Assembly: GCA_938038815.1 (NCBI GenBank)
Contig: CALHTF010000053.1
Location: forward strand, 1-62,592
Reading direction: 5' to 3'
Origin: an uncultured Acidimicrobiales bacterium
GTDB taxonomy: Bacteria; Actinomycetota; Acidimicrobiia; Acidimicrobiales; SHLQ01
DNA: 62,592 nt
This document shows positions 1 to 7,442 of the stretch, piece after piece; the stretch's first letter is position 1; every line of letters begins with the position of its first letter. The notes under the pieces are model-generated. The model was not told where the DNA came from, ran no database searches, and saw nothing but the letters and a program-made list of their open reading frames with translations. The position numbers and the translations under genes are program-made.

Positions 1-137
1 AAGCGTGGGAGCGGAGGCGAAGCGTGGGAGCGGAGGCGAAGCGTGGGAGCGGAGGCGAAGCGTGGGAGCGGAGGCGAAGCGTGGGAGCGGAGGCGAAGCG
101 TGGGAGCGGAGGCGAAGCGTGGGAGCGGAGGCGAAGC
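1..137. repeat. 19-bp tandem repeat array, 7 copies
   Basis: Seven identical copies of the 19-base unit AAGCGTGGGAGCGGAGGCG run from base 1 to base 133, followed by four more matching bases. The array starts at the window edge, so more copies may lie upstream. The unit is purine-rich on this strand and is not a multiple of three, so reading frames through it are not conserved. I see no gene in it. It lies about 345 bases before fabD. Confidence 0.95.
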
Positions 138-220
138 CGGAGCGACCCAGAGTGATCCGGTCCCGAACTGTCGAGCTCGGAGCCACGAGCGCATCGGGCG
201 AGGAGTGCCGAGAACCACCA

Positions 221-348
221 CGCAAGCACCGAAAGCGACGGAGTGCCCGAAGTACCGATAGCCGGCGGCCACGTACACCGACCAACGCAAGCGCCGAAAG
301 CGACGACGTGCCCGAAGTACCGGTAACCGGCGACCACGTCCCGACCAA
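221..348. repeat. imperfect direct duplication, about 64 bp x 2
   Basis: Bases 221-285 and 286-348 are two adjacent, closely similar copies. Both begin CGCAAGC, contain GAAAGCGACG and GTGCCCGAAGTACCG, and end CCGACCAA, with a few substitutions and a 2-bp length difference. The block sits between the 19-bp array and the fab operon. No coding function is evident. Confidence 0.85.
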
Positions 349-414
349 AGGAACATGGTTGTTACCCGCGGGTACGTAGATCCGGCTGGGTGAGCCTGCA
401 AGACTTAATGAAAC

Positions 415-450
415 CTCTTCACTCTGGCGCGGGTCAGAAGAAGTGAAGAG
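415..450. promoter_or_regulatory. inverted repeat in fabD leader
   Basis: CTCTTCACT (415-423) and AGTGAAGAG (442-450) form perfect 9-bp arms separated by 18 bases, ending 31 bases before the fabD ATG and 15 bases before its GGAG ribosome-binding site. It could be an operator for a fatty-acid regulator or a leader hairpin. Function is inferred from position only. Confidence 0.45.
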
Positions 451-481
451 CCATTCGACGTCGCAGGAGACGCCACTACTC

Positions 482-1663
482 ATGATTGTTTTCACCTATC
501 CGGGACAGGGTTCTCAGAAGCCTGGAATGGGCGCTGCTTGGGCCGACCATCCGTCGTGGGAGTTGGTTGAGGAAGCCTCCGACGCGGCGGGACGAGATGT
601 TGCTCGGCTTCTGCTTGATGCCAAAGCCGACGAGCTGAAAGAAACCAACAACGCCCAGCTGGCGACCTTTGTTCTGTCGATGGTCACCCTCGATGCGGTG
701 AGCCGGATCGGCGCCGAAGCCGCCGGACACGCTGGGCATTCGCTGGGTGAATACAGCGCCCTGACCGCCTCGGGTGCGATCGACTTCTCCGATGCGGTGC
801 AGTTGGTTACCGAACGGGGTAACGCCATGCGCACCGCAGCCGACGAGAGGCCAGGGGCGATGGCCGCCATCTTGGGCCTCGACGACGACCAGGTCGAGAT
901 CGCCTGTGCACGGGTGGCCGACGATGTTTGGGTCGCCAACTTCAATGCGCCCGGCCAAGTGGTAATCGCCGGCACCGCCGAAGCGGTAGCCAAAGCAAAC
1001 GAGGTCGCCAAAGAACTCGGCGCCAAGCGGGCGATGCCGTTGCCGGTCGGCGGGGCATTTCACACCCCGCTGATGAAGCCGGCTCGCGAACGGTTGGCCA
1101 AAGCCATCGATCAGGTCGAGATCCGCGATATCGACACCACCGTCATCGCCAACGTCGACGCCGCCGAACACACCGTCGGTGCTGACTGGGCGAACCTGCT
1201 CAACGCCCAACTCACCAGCCCGGTGCGGTGGAAACAGTCATTGCACACCATGGCCGACCTGGGCTTTTCGACCTTTGTCGAACTTGGCCCGGGCAAGGTG
1301 CTGACCGGAATGGCCAAGCGCACCATCAAAGGTTCGAAGCAGCTGTCGATCAGCTCGCCGGACGATCTGGATTCTTTTCTTGAGGCCCTCGCCGGACAGC
1401 CCGTCGGCGATGTCGGCCAGTTGGAGGGCGAACACCTCTTTGCGATCGAACGGCTCGTCGTGAGCCCGATGGCTGGGGTGTTCACCAAAGCCGAAGACCA
1501 CGTCGAGGACGACGGCTTCATCGCCGCTGGCGACCTGGTCGGCTTTGTTGGGACCACCGAGGTTCGGTCGCCATTCGCCGGCCAACTCAAAGGATTCTTG
1601 GCGCACGAGGGCGAGCGGGTTACCTCGAGCCAGCCGTTGGCGTGGCTTCAGGTTCGCACCTGA
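482..1663 (+). CDS. fabD: malonyl-CoA:ACP transacylase with C-terminal lipoyl-like domain
   Basis: Transfers malonyl from CoA to acyl carrier protein, the entry step of type II fatty-acid synthesis in the cytoplasm. The start MIVFTYPGQGSQ matches the family; GGAG lies at 466-469. A GTG at 443 in the same frame is less likely. The nucleophile motif GHSLG is at residues 85-89 (Ser87), and His194 lies in GGAFHTPLM. At 393 residues the protein is about 80 longer than usual. Residues 325-393 resemble a biotinyl/lipoyl fold (VVSPMAG at its start, EVRSPFAG in the middle, then a GERVTSSQPLAWLQ-type end), but the modifiable Lys of the MKM-type turn is absent. It is first in fabD-fabH-fabG-acpP-fabF. 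The stop overlaps the fabH start. Confidence 0.93.
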   Translation: MIVFTYPGQGSQKPGMGAAWADHPSWELVEEASDAAGRDVARLLLDAKADELKETNNAQLATFVLSMVTLDAVSRIGAEAAGHAGHSLGEYSALTASGAIDFSDAVQLVTERGNAMRTAADERPGAMAAILGLDDDQVEIACARVADDVWVANFNAPGQVVIAGTAEAVAKANEVAKELGAKRAMPLPVGGAFHTPLMKPARERLAKAIDQVEIRDIDTTVIANVDAAEHTVGADWANLLNAQLTSPVRWKQSLHTMADLGFSTFVELGPGKVLTGMAKRTIKGSKQLSISSPDDLDSFLEALAGQPVGDVGQLEGEHLFAIERLVVSPMAGVFTKAEDHVEDDGFIAAGDLVGFVGTTEVRSPFAGQLKGFLAHEGERVTSSQPLAWLQVRT

Positions 1664-2586
1664 TGACCGGCGCCCGAATCACTGGCTGGGGCACGGCGCT
1701 CCCCGAGAAAGTTCTCCATAACACCGACCTCGAGTCGATGCTCGACACCACCGATGAGTGGATTACCGAACGCACCGGCATTCGTGAGCGACGCATTGGT
1801 GGCCTCACCAGTTCGCTAGCCATCGAGGCCGGCCAGAAGGCGCTCGACGTTGCCGGAATCGATTCGGCCAGCATCGACCTGTTGTTGCTCGCCACCAGCT
1901 CGGCCGACCAGATCATGCCGGCCACCGGCCCAACCGTGCAGAGCGAACTTGGGTTGTCGTGCGGGGCCTTTGACCTCAACGCCGCCTGCTCGGGTTTTGT
2001 GTATGGCCTGGTCAACGGGTTTGGCATGGCGGCCATCGGCTACGAACGAGTCCTCGTAATCGGCTCCGATGTGCTCACCAGCTGGGTCGACTTCGACGAC
2101 CGCGGCACCGCCATCTTGTTCGGCGATGGCGCCGGCGCAGTGGTGCTCGAACCGGCCGAAACCACCACGTTGCTCGGCAGCAACCTTGGGTCGGACGGCT
2201 CGACCAAACACCTGCTGTATATCGACCACGGCGGCCACCTCAAGATGGAAGGTCGCGAGGTCTTCCGCCGAGCGGTGCGGGCCATGGTCGACTCGTGCAA
2301 CGCGTCGCTTGACCAAGCGGGCCTCACCGCCGACGACATCTCGCTACTGGTCCCCCACCAAGCAAACATCCGCATCCTCGATAGTGCGTGCAGCAAACTT
2401 GGCATTGGACTCGATCGCACGGCAGTCGTGCTCGACCGCACTGGCAACACCTCGGCAGGATCGGTTCCGCTGGCGCTCGTAGACGCCATCAACAACGGCC
2501 GAGTAGCACCGGGCGACAACATCATGTTCACCGGGTTCGGCGCAGGAATGACCTGGGGCAGCGCAGTAGTGCGTTGGGACCCGTAG
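1663..2586 (+). CDS. fabH: 3-oxoacyl-ACP synthase III
   Basis: Initiating ketosynthase that condenses acyl-CoA with malonyl-ACP. The 307-residue protein has the complete Cys-His-Asn triad: Cys109 in NAACSGF, His232 in VPHQANI, and Asn262 in RTGNTSAGS. The C-terminus ends with the family's GFGAGMTWGS. The ATG at 1663 shares a base with the fabD TGA (TGATG), which implies translational coupling and decides the start over an in-frame upstream codon. Length is slightly short for the family (about 310-330). Confidence 0.94.
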   Translation: MTGARITGWGTALPEKVLHNTDLESMLDTTDEWITERTGIRERRIGGLTSSLAIEAGQKALDVAGIDSASIDLLLLATSSADQIMPATGPTVQSELGLSCGAFDLNAACSGFVYGLVNGFGMAAIGYERVLVIGSDVLTSWVDFDDRGTAILFGDGAGAVVLEPAETTTLLGSNLGSDGSTKHLLYIDHGGHLKMEGREVFRRAVRAMVDSCNASLDQAGLTADDISLLVPHQANIRILDSACSKLGIGLDRTAVVLDRTGNTSAGSVPLALVDAINNGRVAPGDNIMFTGFGAGMTWGSAVVRWDP

Positions 2587-2603
2587 TCGACTACACAACG
2601 TCC

Positions 2604-3344
2604 ATGGCAGCTACTGAATCAACCGAAACCAGCCCGTCTCGAGTCGTCTTTGTCACTGGAGGCAACCGCGGAATCGGCCTCGCCACCGCCGAACAATTCG
2701 CCGCCGCCGGCCACCAGGTTGCGGTCACCTATCGCTCGTCGCCGCCCGAGACCTCCGCCGACCTGTTTGCCGTGAAGTGCGACGTAAGCAACGCCGACGA
2801 AGTCGACGACGCCTTTACCGCCGTCGAAGAGGCGCTCGGCCCAGTCGAGGTCCTGGTCTCGAACGCCGGCATGACCCGCGACACCTTGGTGCTGCGGATG
2901 GGCGAAGACGATTTCACCGACGTACTCGACACCAACCTGGTCGGCGGCTTTCGAGTCGCCAAGCGCGCAGTGAAATCGATGATGCGAGCCCGTTTCGGAC
3001 GCATCATCTTCTTGTCGTCGATTGTCGGAACCGCAGGTCAGGCCGGCCAAGCCAACTATGCAGCATCGAAAGCGGGCCTGGTAGGGCTCGCCCGATCGCT
3101 CGCCAAAGAGTTTGCCTCGCGGGGCATCACGGTCAACATCGTGGCCCCCGGCCCCATCCGAACCGACATGATCGACGCCCTCAACGACGACCAGCAGGCG
3201 GCAATCACCGGCGCTGTACCGCTGGGCCGCATGGGCGAACCAGCCGAAATCGCATCGGCGATCGAATTCCTTGCGTCCGATGGCGCATCGTTTATTACCG
3301 GAGCCGTGTTGCCGGTCGACGGCGGGATGGCGATGGGTGGCTGA
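2604..3344 (+). CDS. fabG: 3-oxoacyl-ACP reductase
   Basis: NADPH-dependent reduction of 3-oxoacyl-ACP in the elongation cycle. This 246-residue classical short-chain dehydrogenase carries the cofactor loop TGGNRGIG at residues 18-25, SNAG near 86-89, and the catalytic set Ser138/139, Tyr152 and Lys156 (YAASK). The C-terminal [16 protein letters not shown] is typical of FabG. The ATG at 2604 follows fabH by 17 bases. Its location between fabH and acpP supports FabG rather than another SDR. Confidence 0.92.
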   Translation: MAATESTETSPSRVVFVTGGNRGIGLATAEQFAAAGHQVAVTYRSSPPETSADLFAVKCDVSNADEVDDAFTAVEEALGPVEVLVSNAGMTRDTLVLRMGEDDFTDVLDTNLVGGFRVAKRAVKSMMRARFGRIIFLSSIVGTAGQAGQANYAASKAGLVGLARSLAKEFASRGITVNIVAPGPIRTDMIDALNDDQQAAITGAVPLGRMGEPAEIASAIEFLASDGASFITGAVLPVDGGMAMGG

Positions 3345-3433
3345 AGCCGACACAAGCCCCGCCGGGGCACTACGATCTGGCCTTCGCTCACTGTTGTGGG
3401 CGGACCTTAGAGAATAAAGAGAGAGATAGTTAC

Positions 3434-3673
3434 ATGAGCGACGAAGCAAACTTCGAGCGATTCACCAAATGCGCCGTCGAGGTGCTTTCCGTAGAGGCCG
3501 CCCAGGTCACCAAAGAGGCATCGTTTGCCGACGACCTCGACGCCGACAGCCTCGACCTCGTCGAACTTGTTATGGCCCTCGAGGAAGAATTCGACGTCAG
3601 CGTCGAAGAAGAGGAACTCGAAGGCATTGGCACCGTTGGCGGCGCCTACGACCTCATCATCGCCAAGCTCTAA
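3434..3673 (+). CDS. acpP: acyl carrier protein
   Basis: The 79-residue acidic acyl carrier holds the growing chain on a phosphopantetheine arm. The attachment motif is DADSLDLVE, with Ser39 as the modified residue. Length and the helical acidic pattern ([24 protein letters not shown]) are canonical. The ATG at 3434 follows a purine-rich GAGAGAGA tract. The 89-base gap after fabG could allow a separate promoter for this highly expressed gene. Its TAA overlaps the fabF ATG by one base. Confidence 0.96.
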   Translation: MSDEANFERFTKCAVEVLSVEAAQVTKEASFADDLDADSLDLVELVMALEEEFDVSVEEEELEGIGTVGGAYDLIIAKL

Positions 3674-4842
3674 TGACGGGCAAGCGGGTCGCGGTAACCG
3701 GTATTGGCGTCGTCTCCCCGTGCGGGATCGGGGCCGACAACTTCTTTGATGGCCTTTGCGGGCCAGCGCCAGAGGGCGAACGTCGCGTCCAAGGATTCGA
3801 TGCTGGCGACTGGTACGAGAACAAAAAAGAGGCGCGCCGAAGCGACCCGTATTCCCAGTTCGCTATGGCGGCGGCCTCGATGGCGCTCGAACAAGCGGGC
3901 GAGATCGACGCCGACCCGAGCCGCAAGGGCGTGTTTATCGGAACCGGCATCGGGGGAATCAAGACCCTCGAAGACCAGATCCTGGTCAACGCCGAGAAGG
4001 GCGACCGGCGAGTATCGCCGTTCCTCGTCCCGATGATGATGCCCAATGCGGCTGCGGCCAGCGTTTCGATGCGCCATGGTTGGCAAGGGCCGTGCGAGAA
4101 CACCGTCACCGCGTGCGCGGCCGGCACCCACGCCATCGGCAACGCGGCAAACCTGATCCGGTACGGCCGCTGCGACGCAGTTCTGGCCGGCGGCGCCGAA
4201 GCACCCTTCACCCCCACCGCCGTTGCGGGCTTCCGCAACATGACGGCGTTTAGCACCGTTGGCATGAGTCGCCCATTCGACGTGCGGCGCGACGGCTTCA
4301 TGATGGCCGAAGGTGCGGCGGTAATGGTGCTCGAGTCTTGGGATCTTGCCGTCGAGCGCGGCGCCACGATCCTCGGTGAAATTCTCGGCTCGGCGAGTAC
4401 CGCCGATGCCCATCACATCACCGCCCCGGCACCGGGCGGCATTGGGGCAATCAACTGCATGAGCCTCGCTCTTGAAGACGCAGGCCTCAAGCCGAGCGAT
4501 GTCAAGCATGTCAACGCGCATGGCACCTCCACGCCGCTGAACGACGCCGCCGAGGCGGGCGCAATCGCCAAACTGTTTGGTCAGCCGGGCCCGGTGGTTA
4601 CCTCCACCAAGGGTGTTACCGGCCACGCATTGGGCGCAGCAGGCGCTCTCGAGGCCGCAGCGGTACTCATGGCGATCCAGCGCAAGGTGATCCCGCCAAC
4701 GGCCGGATTCGAGCAGGCCGACCCCGAGATCGAGCCGATCAACCTCGCTACCGAACTAACCGACTGGGAGCCAGGCCCCAGCCTGTCGAACAGCCTAGGA
4801 TTCGGCGGCCACAACGGAACCCTCGTTATCGGCCCCGCCTAG
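3673..4842 (+). CDS. fabF: 3-oxoacyl-ACP synthase II
   Basis: Elongating beta-ketoacyl-ACP synthase. The 389-residue protein carries the Cys-His-His active site: Cys148 in TACAAGTHAIGNA, His283 in NAHGTSTPLND, and His318 in GHALGAAGALE. The start ATG overlaps the acpP stop (TAATG). It is the last gene of the fab operon and is followed by a strong hairpin terminator. FabB versus FabF cannot be settled from sequence alone, but actinobacterial order favours FabF. Confidence 0.94.
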   Translation: MTGKRVAVTGIGVVSPCGIGADNFFDGLCGPAPEGERRVQGFDAGDWYENKKEARRSDPYSQFAMAAASMALEQAGEIDADPSRKGVFIGTGIGGIKTLEDQILVNAEKGDRRVSPFLVPMMMPNAAAASVSMRHGWQGPCENTVTACAAGTHAIGNAANLIRYGRCDAVLAGGAEAPFTPTAVAGFRNMTAFSTVGMSRPFDVRRDGFMMAEGAAVMVLESWDLAVERGATILGEILGSASTADAHHITAPAPGGIGAINCMSLALEDAGLKPSDVKHVNAHGTSTPLNDAAEAGAIAKLFGQPGPVVTSTKGVTGHALGAAGALEAAAVLMAIQRKVIPPTAGFEQADPEIEPINLATELTDWEPGPSLSNSLGFGGHNGTLVIGPA

Positions 4843-4853
4843 ACCGGGAAAGT

Positions 4854-4889
4854 AAGAACGCGGGGTCTGACCCCGCGTTCTTTCTTTTT
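4854..4889 (+). terminator. intrinsic terminator after fabF
   Basis: A 13-bp perfect stem, AAGAACGCGGGGT (4854-4866) with ACCCCGCGTTCTT (4870-4882), closes a CTG loop and is followed by TCTTTTT. It ends the fab operon. On the minus strand it is flanked by a shorter T run (ACTTTCCC), so it may also stop transcription of the convergent MaoC gene, whose stop codon is at its edge. Confidence 0.92.
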
Positions 4890-5365
4890 CAGCTATCGAA
4901 GACGGTGCGGGTGATCCACTCGGCGATCATGGCGGGCTTGTCGGAGCCTTCGAGCTCGACGGTCATGGTTTGGGTGAAGTCGACGTTGGTGCCTTTGAGC
5001 ACCACGTTTGAAGTGACGGCGCTGAGCCGGATACGACCACCCGAGGGCACAGGCGCGATAAAGCGGACCTTGTCGAAGCCGTAGTTGATGCCCATAAGGA
5101 TTCCGGTAGGAATCGGCTCGCCCTTGCCCAGCTCGGCCGCCAGCGGCACGAGAAGCGACAGGGTGAGCATTCCGTGGGCGATCGTTCCCCCGAACGGCGA
5201 CTCGTTGGTGGCTTTTTCGACATCGACGTGGATGAACTGGTGGTCGTCGGTTGCGTCGGCGAACTGGTTGATTCGCTCCTGGCTCACCTCGGTCCAAGAA
5301 CCAACCTTGGGCTCGCCCCCAATACGGGCGTGCTGGGCGTCATAGAAGGCTTGTGCGTTGCTCAT
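4889..5365 (-). CDS. MaoC-family (R)-specific enoyl hydratase
   Basis: A 158-residue single hot-dog protein of the MaoC/PhaJ type, expected to hydrate enoyl-thioesters. The hydratase motif at residues 36-48 keeps the catalytic Asp41 and His46 (DDHQFIHVD), although the usual Asn-Pro between them is Gln-Phe. FGGTIAHGMLTLSL follows at about 58-71. It converges on fabF across a shared terminator and lies beside fabZ, so a role in lipid metabolism is likely. The exact substrate is unknown. Confidence 0.85.
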   Translation of the reverse strand: MSNAQAFYDAQHARIGGEPKVGSWTEVSQERINQFADATDDHQFIHVDVEKATNESPFGGTIAHGMLTLSLLVPLAAELGKGEPIPTGILMGINYGFDKVRFIAPVPSGGRIRLSAVTSNVVLKGTNVDFTQTMTVELEGSDKPAMIAEWITRTVFDS

Positions 5366-5507
5366 GGACCAGACTCTATCTCTGGTCGGTCGCTCGTACG
5401 CTCGCTCTCTCTGCGCTGCGCGAGGTCCCGCCAGTCGGATCCCCTTGCCCTCTGCTGGCGCTCCGGGCTCTGTGGCCGCTTCCTGTCGGACTGCCCCTGG
5501 GCGTGCG

Positions 5508-5933
5508 TTACTCGTCTACTAGGACGAACATGAGGTCGCAGGAGCAGGCGAGTTCGCCGTCGACGGTGGCAGTGCCTGATCCTTTACCGGCTCGGGCGCT
5601 CATGCGGCCCATCTCGATCGTGATCTCGAGGGTGTCGCCGGGAACAACTTGGCGCCGAAAGCGCGCTTTGTCGAGCCCACCGAACAGTGCCAGTTTGCCG
5701 GCATAGGTTTCGCTGCCGAGTACGGCGACCGCACCGAGTTGGGCGATCGCCTCACACATCAGCACGCCGGGCAAGGTTGGCCGACCGGGAAAGTGGCCGC
5801 TGAAAAACCATTCCTCGCCACTGAGGTGCCAAAGTCCGGTCGCCTTCTCCCCCGGTTCGAGGGCCGTGATCTCGTCGATGAACAAGAACGGCGGGCGATG
5901 AGGAATCACATCGGCGGGATTGGGCAGGCTCAT
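5508..5933 (-). CDS. fabZ: 3-hydroxyacyl-ACP dehydratase
   Basis: Removes water from 3-hydroxyacyl-ACP in the fatty-acid cycle. The 141-residue hot-dog protein has [11 protein letters not shown] at residues 12-22 and the catalytic segment [19 protein letters not shown], with His47 and Glu61. The start [13 protein letters not shown] at 5933 is supported by GGAG five bases upstream; an in-frame start at 6002 would add 23 residues unlike the family. It restores the step missing from the fabD-fabF operon. A 142-base gap separates it from the MaoC gene downstream. Confidence 0.9.
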   Translation of the reverse strand: MSLPNPADVIPHRPPFLFIDEITALEPGEKATGLWHLSGEEWFFSGHFPGRPTLPGVLMCEAIAQLGAVAVLGSETYAGKLALFGGLDKARFRRQVVPGDTLEITIEMGRMSARAGKGSGTATVDGELACSCDLMFVLVDE

Positions 5934-6033
5934 TGGCACTCCAGAACTGATTGTGGGGCTGGGTCGCCCCAAAACGACTTCCGCCGGTGAGGCTCCGGGC
6001 ATGGAGGCCTCACCGGCGGTCGACGAACGTTAC

Positions 6034-6312
6034 TTACTTGCCTTTTGCAGCAGCCTTGAGCTTCGATCCGGCCTGGATCTTTACGGCCTTGGTTGCAGGA
6101 ACGTCGATGACCTCACCGGTACGGGGGTTACGACCCTTGCGAGCCTTGCGCTCGGTCTGGCTGAACTTGATGTAGCCGGGCACCGAAACTTCGTTGCCGC
6201 TACCGACCTGCTTGGAAACGATCTGGAAGAACGCATCGACGCAAGCACCGGCCTGGGCCTGGCTTACTTCGGCCTGCTCTGCAATCTCTGCGACGAGTTC
6301 GCTCTTTGTCAT
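6034..6312 (-). CDS. hup: HU/IHF-family DNA-binding protein
   Basis: A 92-residue basic nucleoid protein that bends and compacts DNA. Helical N-terminus MTKSELVAEIAEQAEVSQ, then the beta-arm region ERKARKGRNPRTGEVIDVPATK, and a short Lys/Ala end (KLKAAAKGK) without the long actinobacterial tail. The ATG at 6312 is preceded by AAGGAG, which fixes the start against a longer frame. The arm residue Pro in RNPRTGE, which wedges DNA in this family, is present. Confidence 0.93.
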   Translation of the reverse strand: MTKSELVAEIAEQAEVSQAQAGACVDAFFQIVSKQVGSGNEVSVPGYIKFSQTERKARKGRNPRTGEVIDVPATKAVKIQAGSKLKAAAKGK

Positions 6313-7060
6313 GTGGGAACACTCCTTGTATTTGCCCGCTACACCACCTGTGTGCGGGTTACGAACTACAACGCCAGTGCACCAGCGCCCGAAAGTCAAG
6401 CATTTCGACTCACGGGGCCTCAAAACACAGGGGTTGCGGCGAGGGCGCCAAATTACAATGGCCGGGCCAAAAACCCGATCGACTTGCTCGTCGGCGCAGC
6501 CAACCCAACGATGACCAATGTTCACTGCACCGAGTCACTTCGAGCACCAACCGATTCGCCCGGCCAACAAAGCACCTGTCGCTCGCCCACCGTTGGCCGA
6601 TCGAACCGTCGATCGATGTAACGCAACCGTCATGTTTTTTGGCGAAAACACGCCGATCGTGGGTGCGGGTCTCGACGGCCCACAAGTTCGCCGCCCCAGA
6701 CCGAAGCCTTAAAGATCGCTGCAATTGCAACGATTTGGAGCTGGTTCCACTATAGGTTGGGTGCCGCATGCCCGCCGCCAGCGTGCTGGTGTTGGGGCGC
6801 GACGCTCCCGCACCCGCGGGTACCGCAATCGCCAGCGGGGCCGGCGAGGCACCTTCACCGTGGCGGACCCCGGTCGCACCTGGGCCGGGCACACCGATCG
6901 GTCCGGTTGCGAGCAATCCAACGCACCGCACCGATCACGTCGCGCAACGGGCGGAACGGTTCGCCGAGTCGTACCCCGGCCAGCGTTTCGCAAGGCCCGA
7001 AAATCCGTCAAAAAGGCCCGAAAAAGAAATCCGAAGAAATTTACCTATCGACGGTCAAAA
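6313..7060. other. 748-bp stretch without a convincing gene
   Basis: This region lies between the HU gene and the anti-sigma-like gene. Several overlapping open frames exist on both strands, but none resembles a known family. A plus-strand frame from 6768 has GC-rich third positions at its start but loses them later and runs antisense into the next gene. Visible structure includes the palindrome TGCAATTGCA (6720-6729), a TATAGG box near 6752, and two copies of AAGGCCCGAAAA (6992-7003, 7013-7024). The HU promoter should lie at its left end. Confidence 0.5.
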
Positions 7061-7318
7061 TCAGCCTTCTCGACTGCTCCACTGCTCGGTGACCCGGGCA
7101 ACGACCAGTTCGTCGTAGTGGCGAGTTGAGGTGCGTTTGAGCGACGAAACGATGCGACGTAGCTGAGCTTCGATCGCCGCGCAGCCCGGACAGACCCGCA
7201 AATGGTCGCGCACCTCAGCGGTCTCGTCGGGCCCTAGTTCGTTATCGATATACGCGCTCACGCTCGAGCGCAGACGGCGATGACGGAACAGGCCGATTCG
7301 TTCATGGTTCGAGCTCAC
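7061..7318 (-). CDS. zinc-finger anti-sigma-factor-like protein
   Basis: A small soluble protein of about 85 residues with the zinc-binding anti-sigma signature His39-x3-Cys43-x2-Cys46 (DHLRVCPGC), preceded by the usual helix SAYIDNELGPDETAEVRDHL. Such proteins bind ECF sigma factors and may respond to redox state. No sigma gene is adjacent on its strand; the nearest is 1.4 kb away on the other strand. The GTG at 7318 is chosen because the family motif follows closely. An in-frame TTG at 7390 is possible, and no clear ribosome-binding site is seen. It has no membrane segment. Confidence 0.7.
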   Translation of the reverse strand: MSSNHERIGLFRHRRLRSSVSAYIDNELGPDETAEVRDHLRVCPGCAAIEAQLRRIVSSLKRTSTRHYDELVVARVTEQWSSREG

Positions 7319-7442
7319 GGCGTAGGAACCCGGCGACTGTCGGCTGCTATTCCCTGTTTGGGCAGTCGTTGCCTGGCCGCTGCTCGGCAACTCGAGCCGA
7401 GCATGTAAGAGGCGTCGGTACGCAACCGTTAGTCTGGCGTAC

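Larger units (their letters stand above)
1..481. other. non-coding region upstream of fab operon
   Basis: Bases 1-481 hold the 19-bp array, the 64-bp duplication and an inverted repeat in the fabD leader. Open frames crossing the region are repeat translations (Arg/Gly/Glu-rich) and are not credible genes. The promoter of the fab operon should lie between about 349 and 440, but I cannot fix a convincing -35/-10 pair. Confidence 0.7.

Noticed and set aside
5..379. A 124-codon Arg/Gly/Glu-rich frame through the 19-bp array
   Set aside because: It is only the translation of the repeat. The unit is not a multiple of three, so all frames are open by composition.
6410..7118. Overlapping open frames on both strands between the HU gene and the anti-sigma-like gene
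   Set aside because: No family resemblance, the frames overlap each other, and third-position GC is not sustained. The region is treated as non-coding with low confidence.
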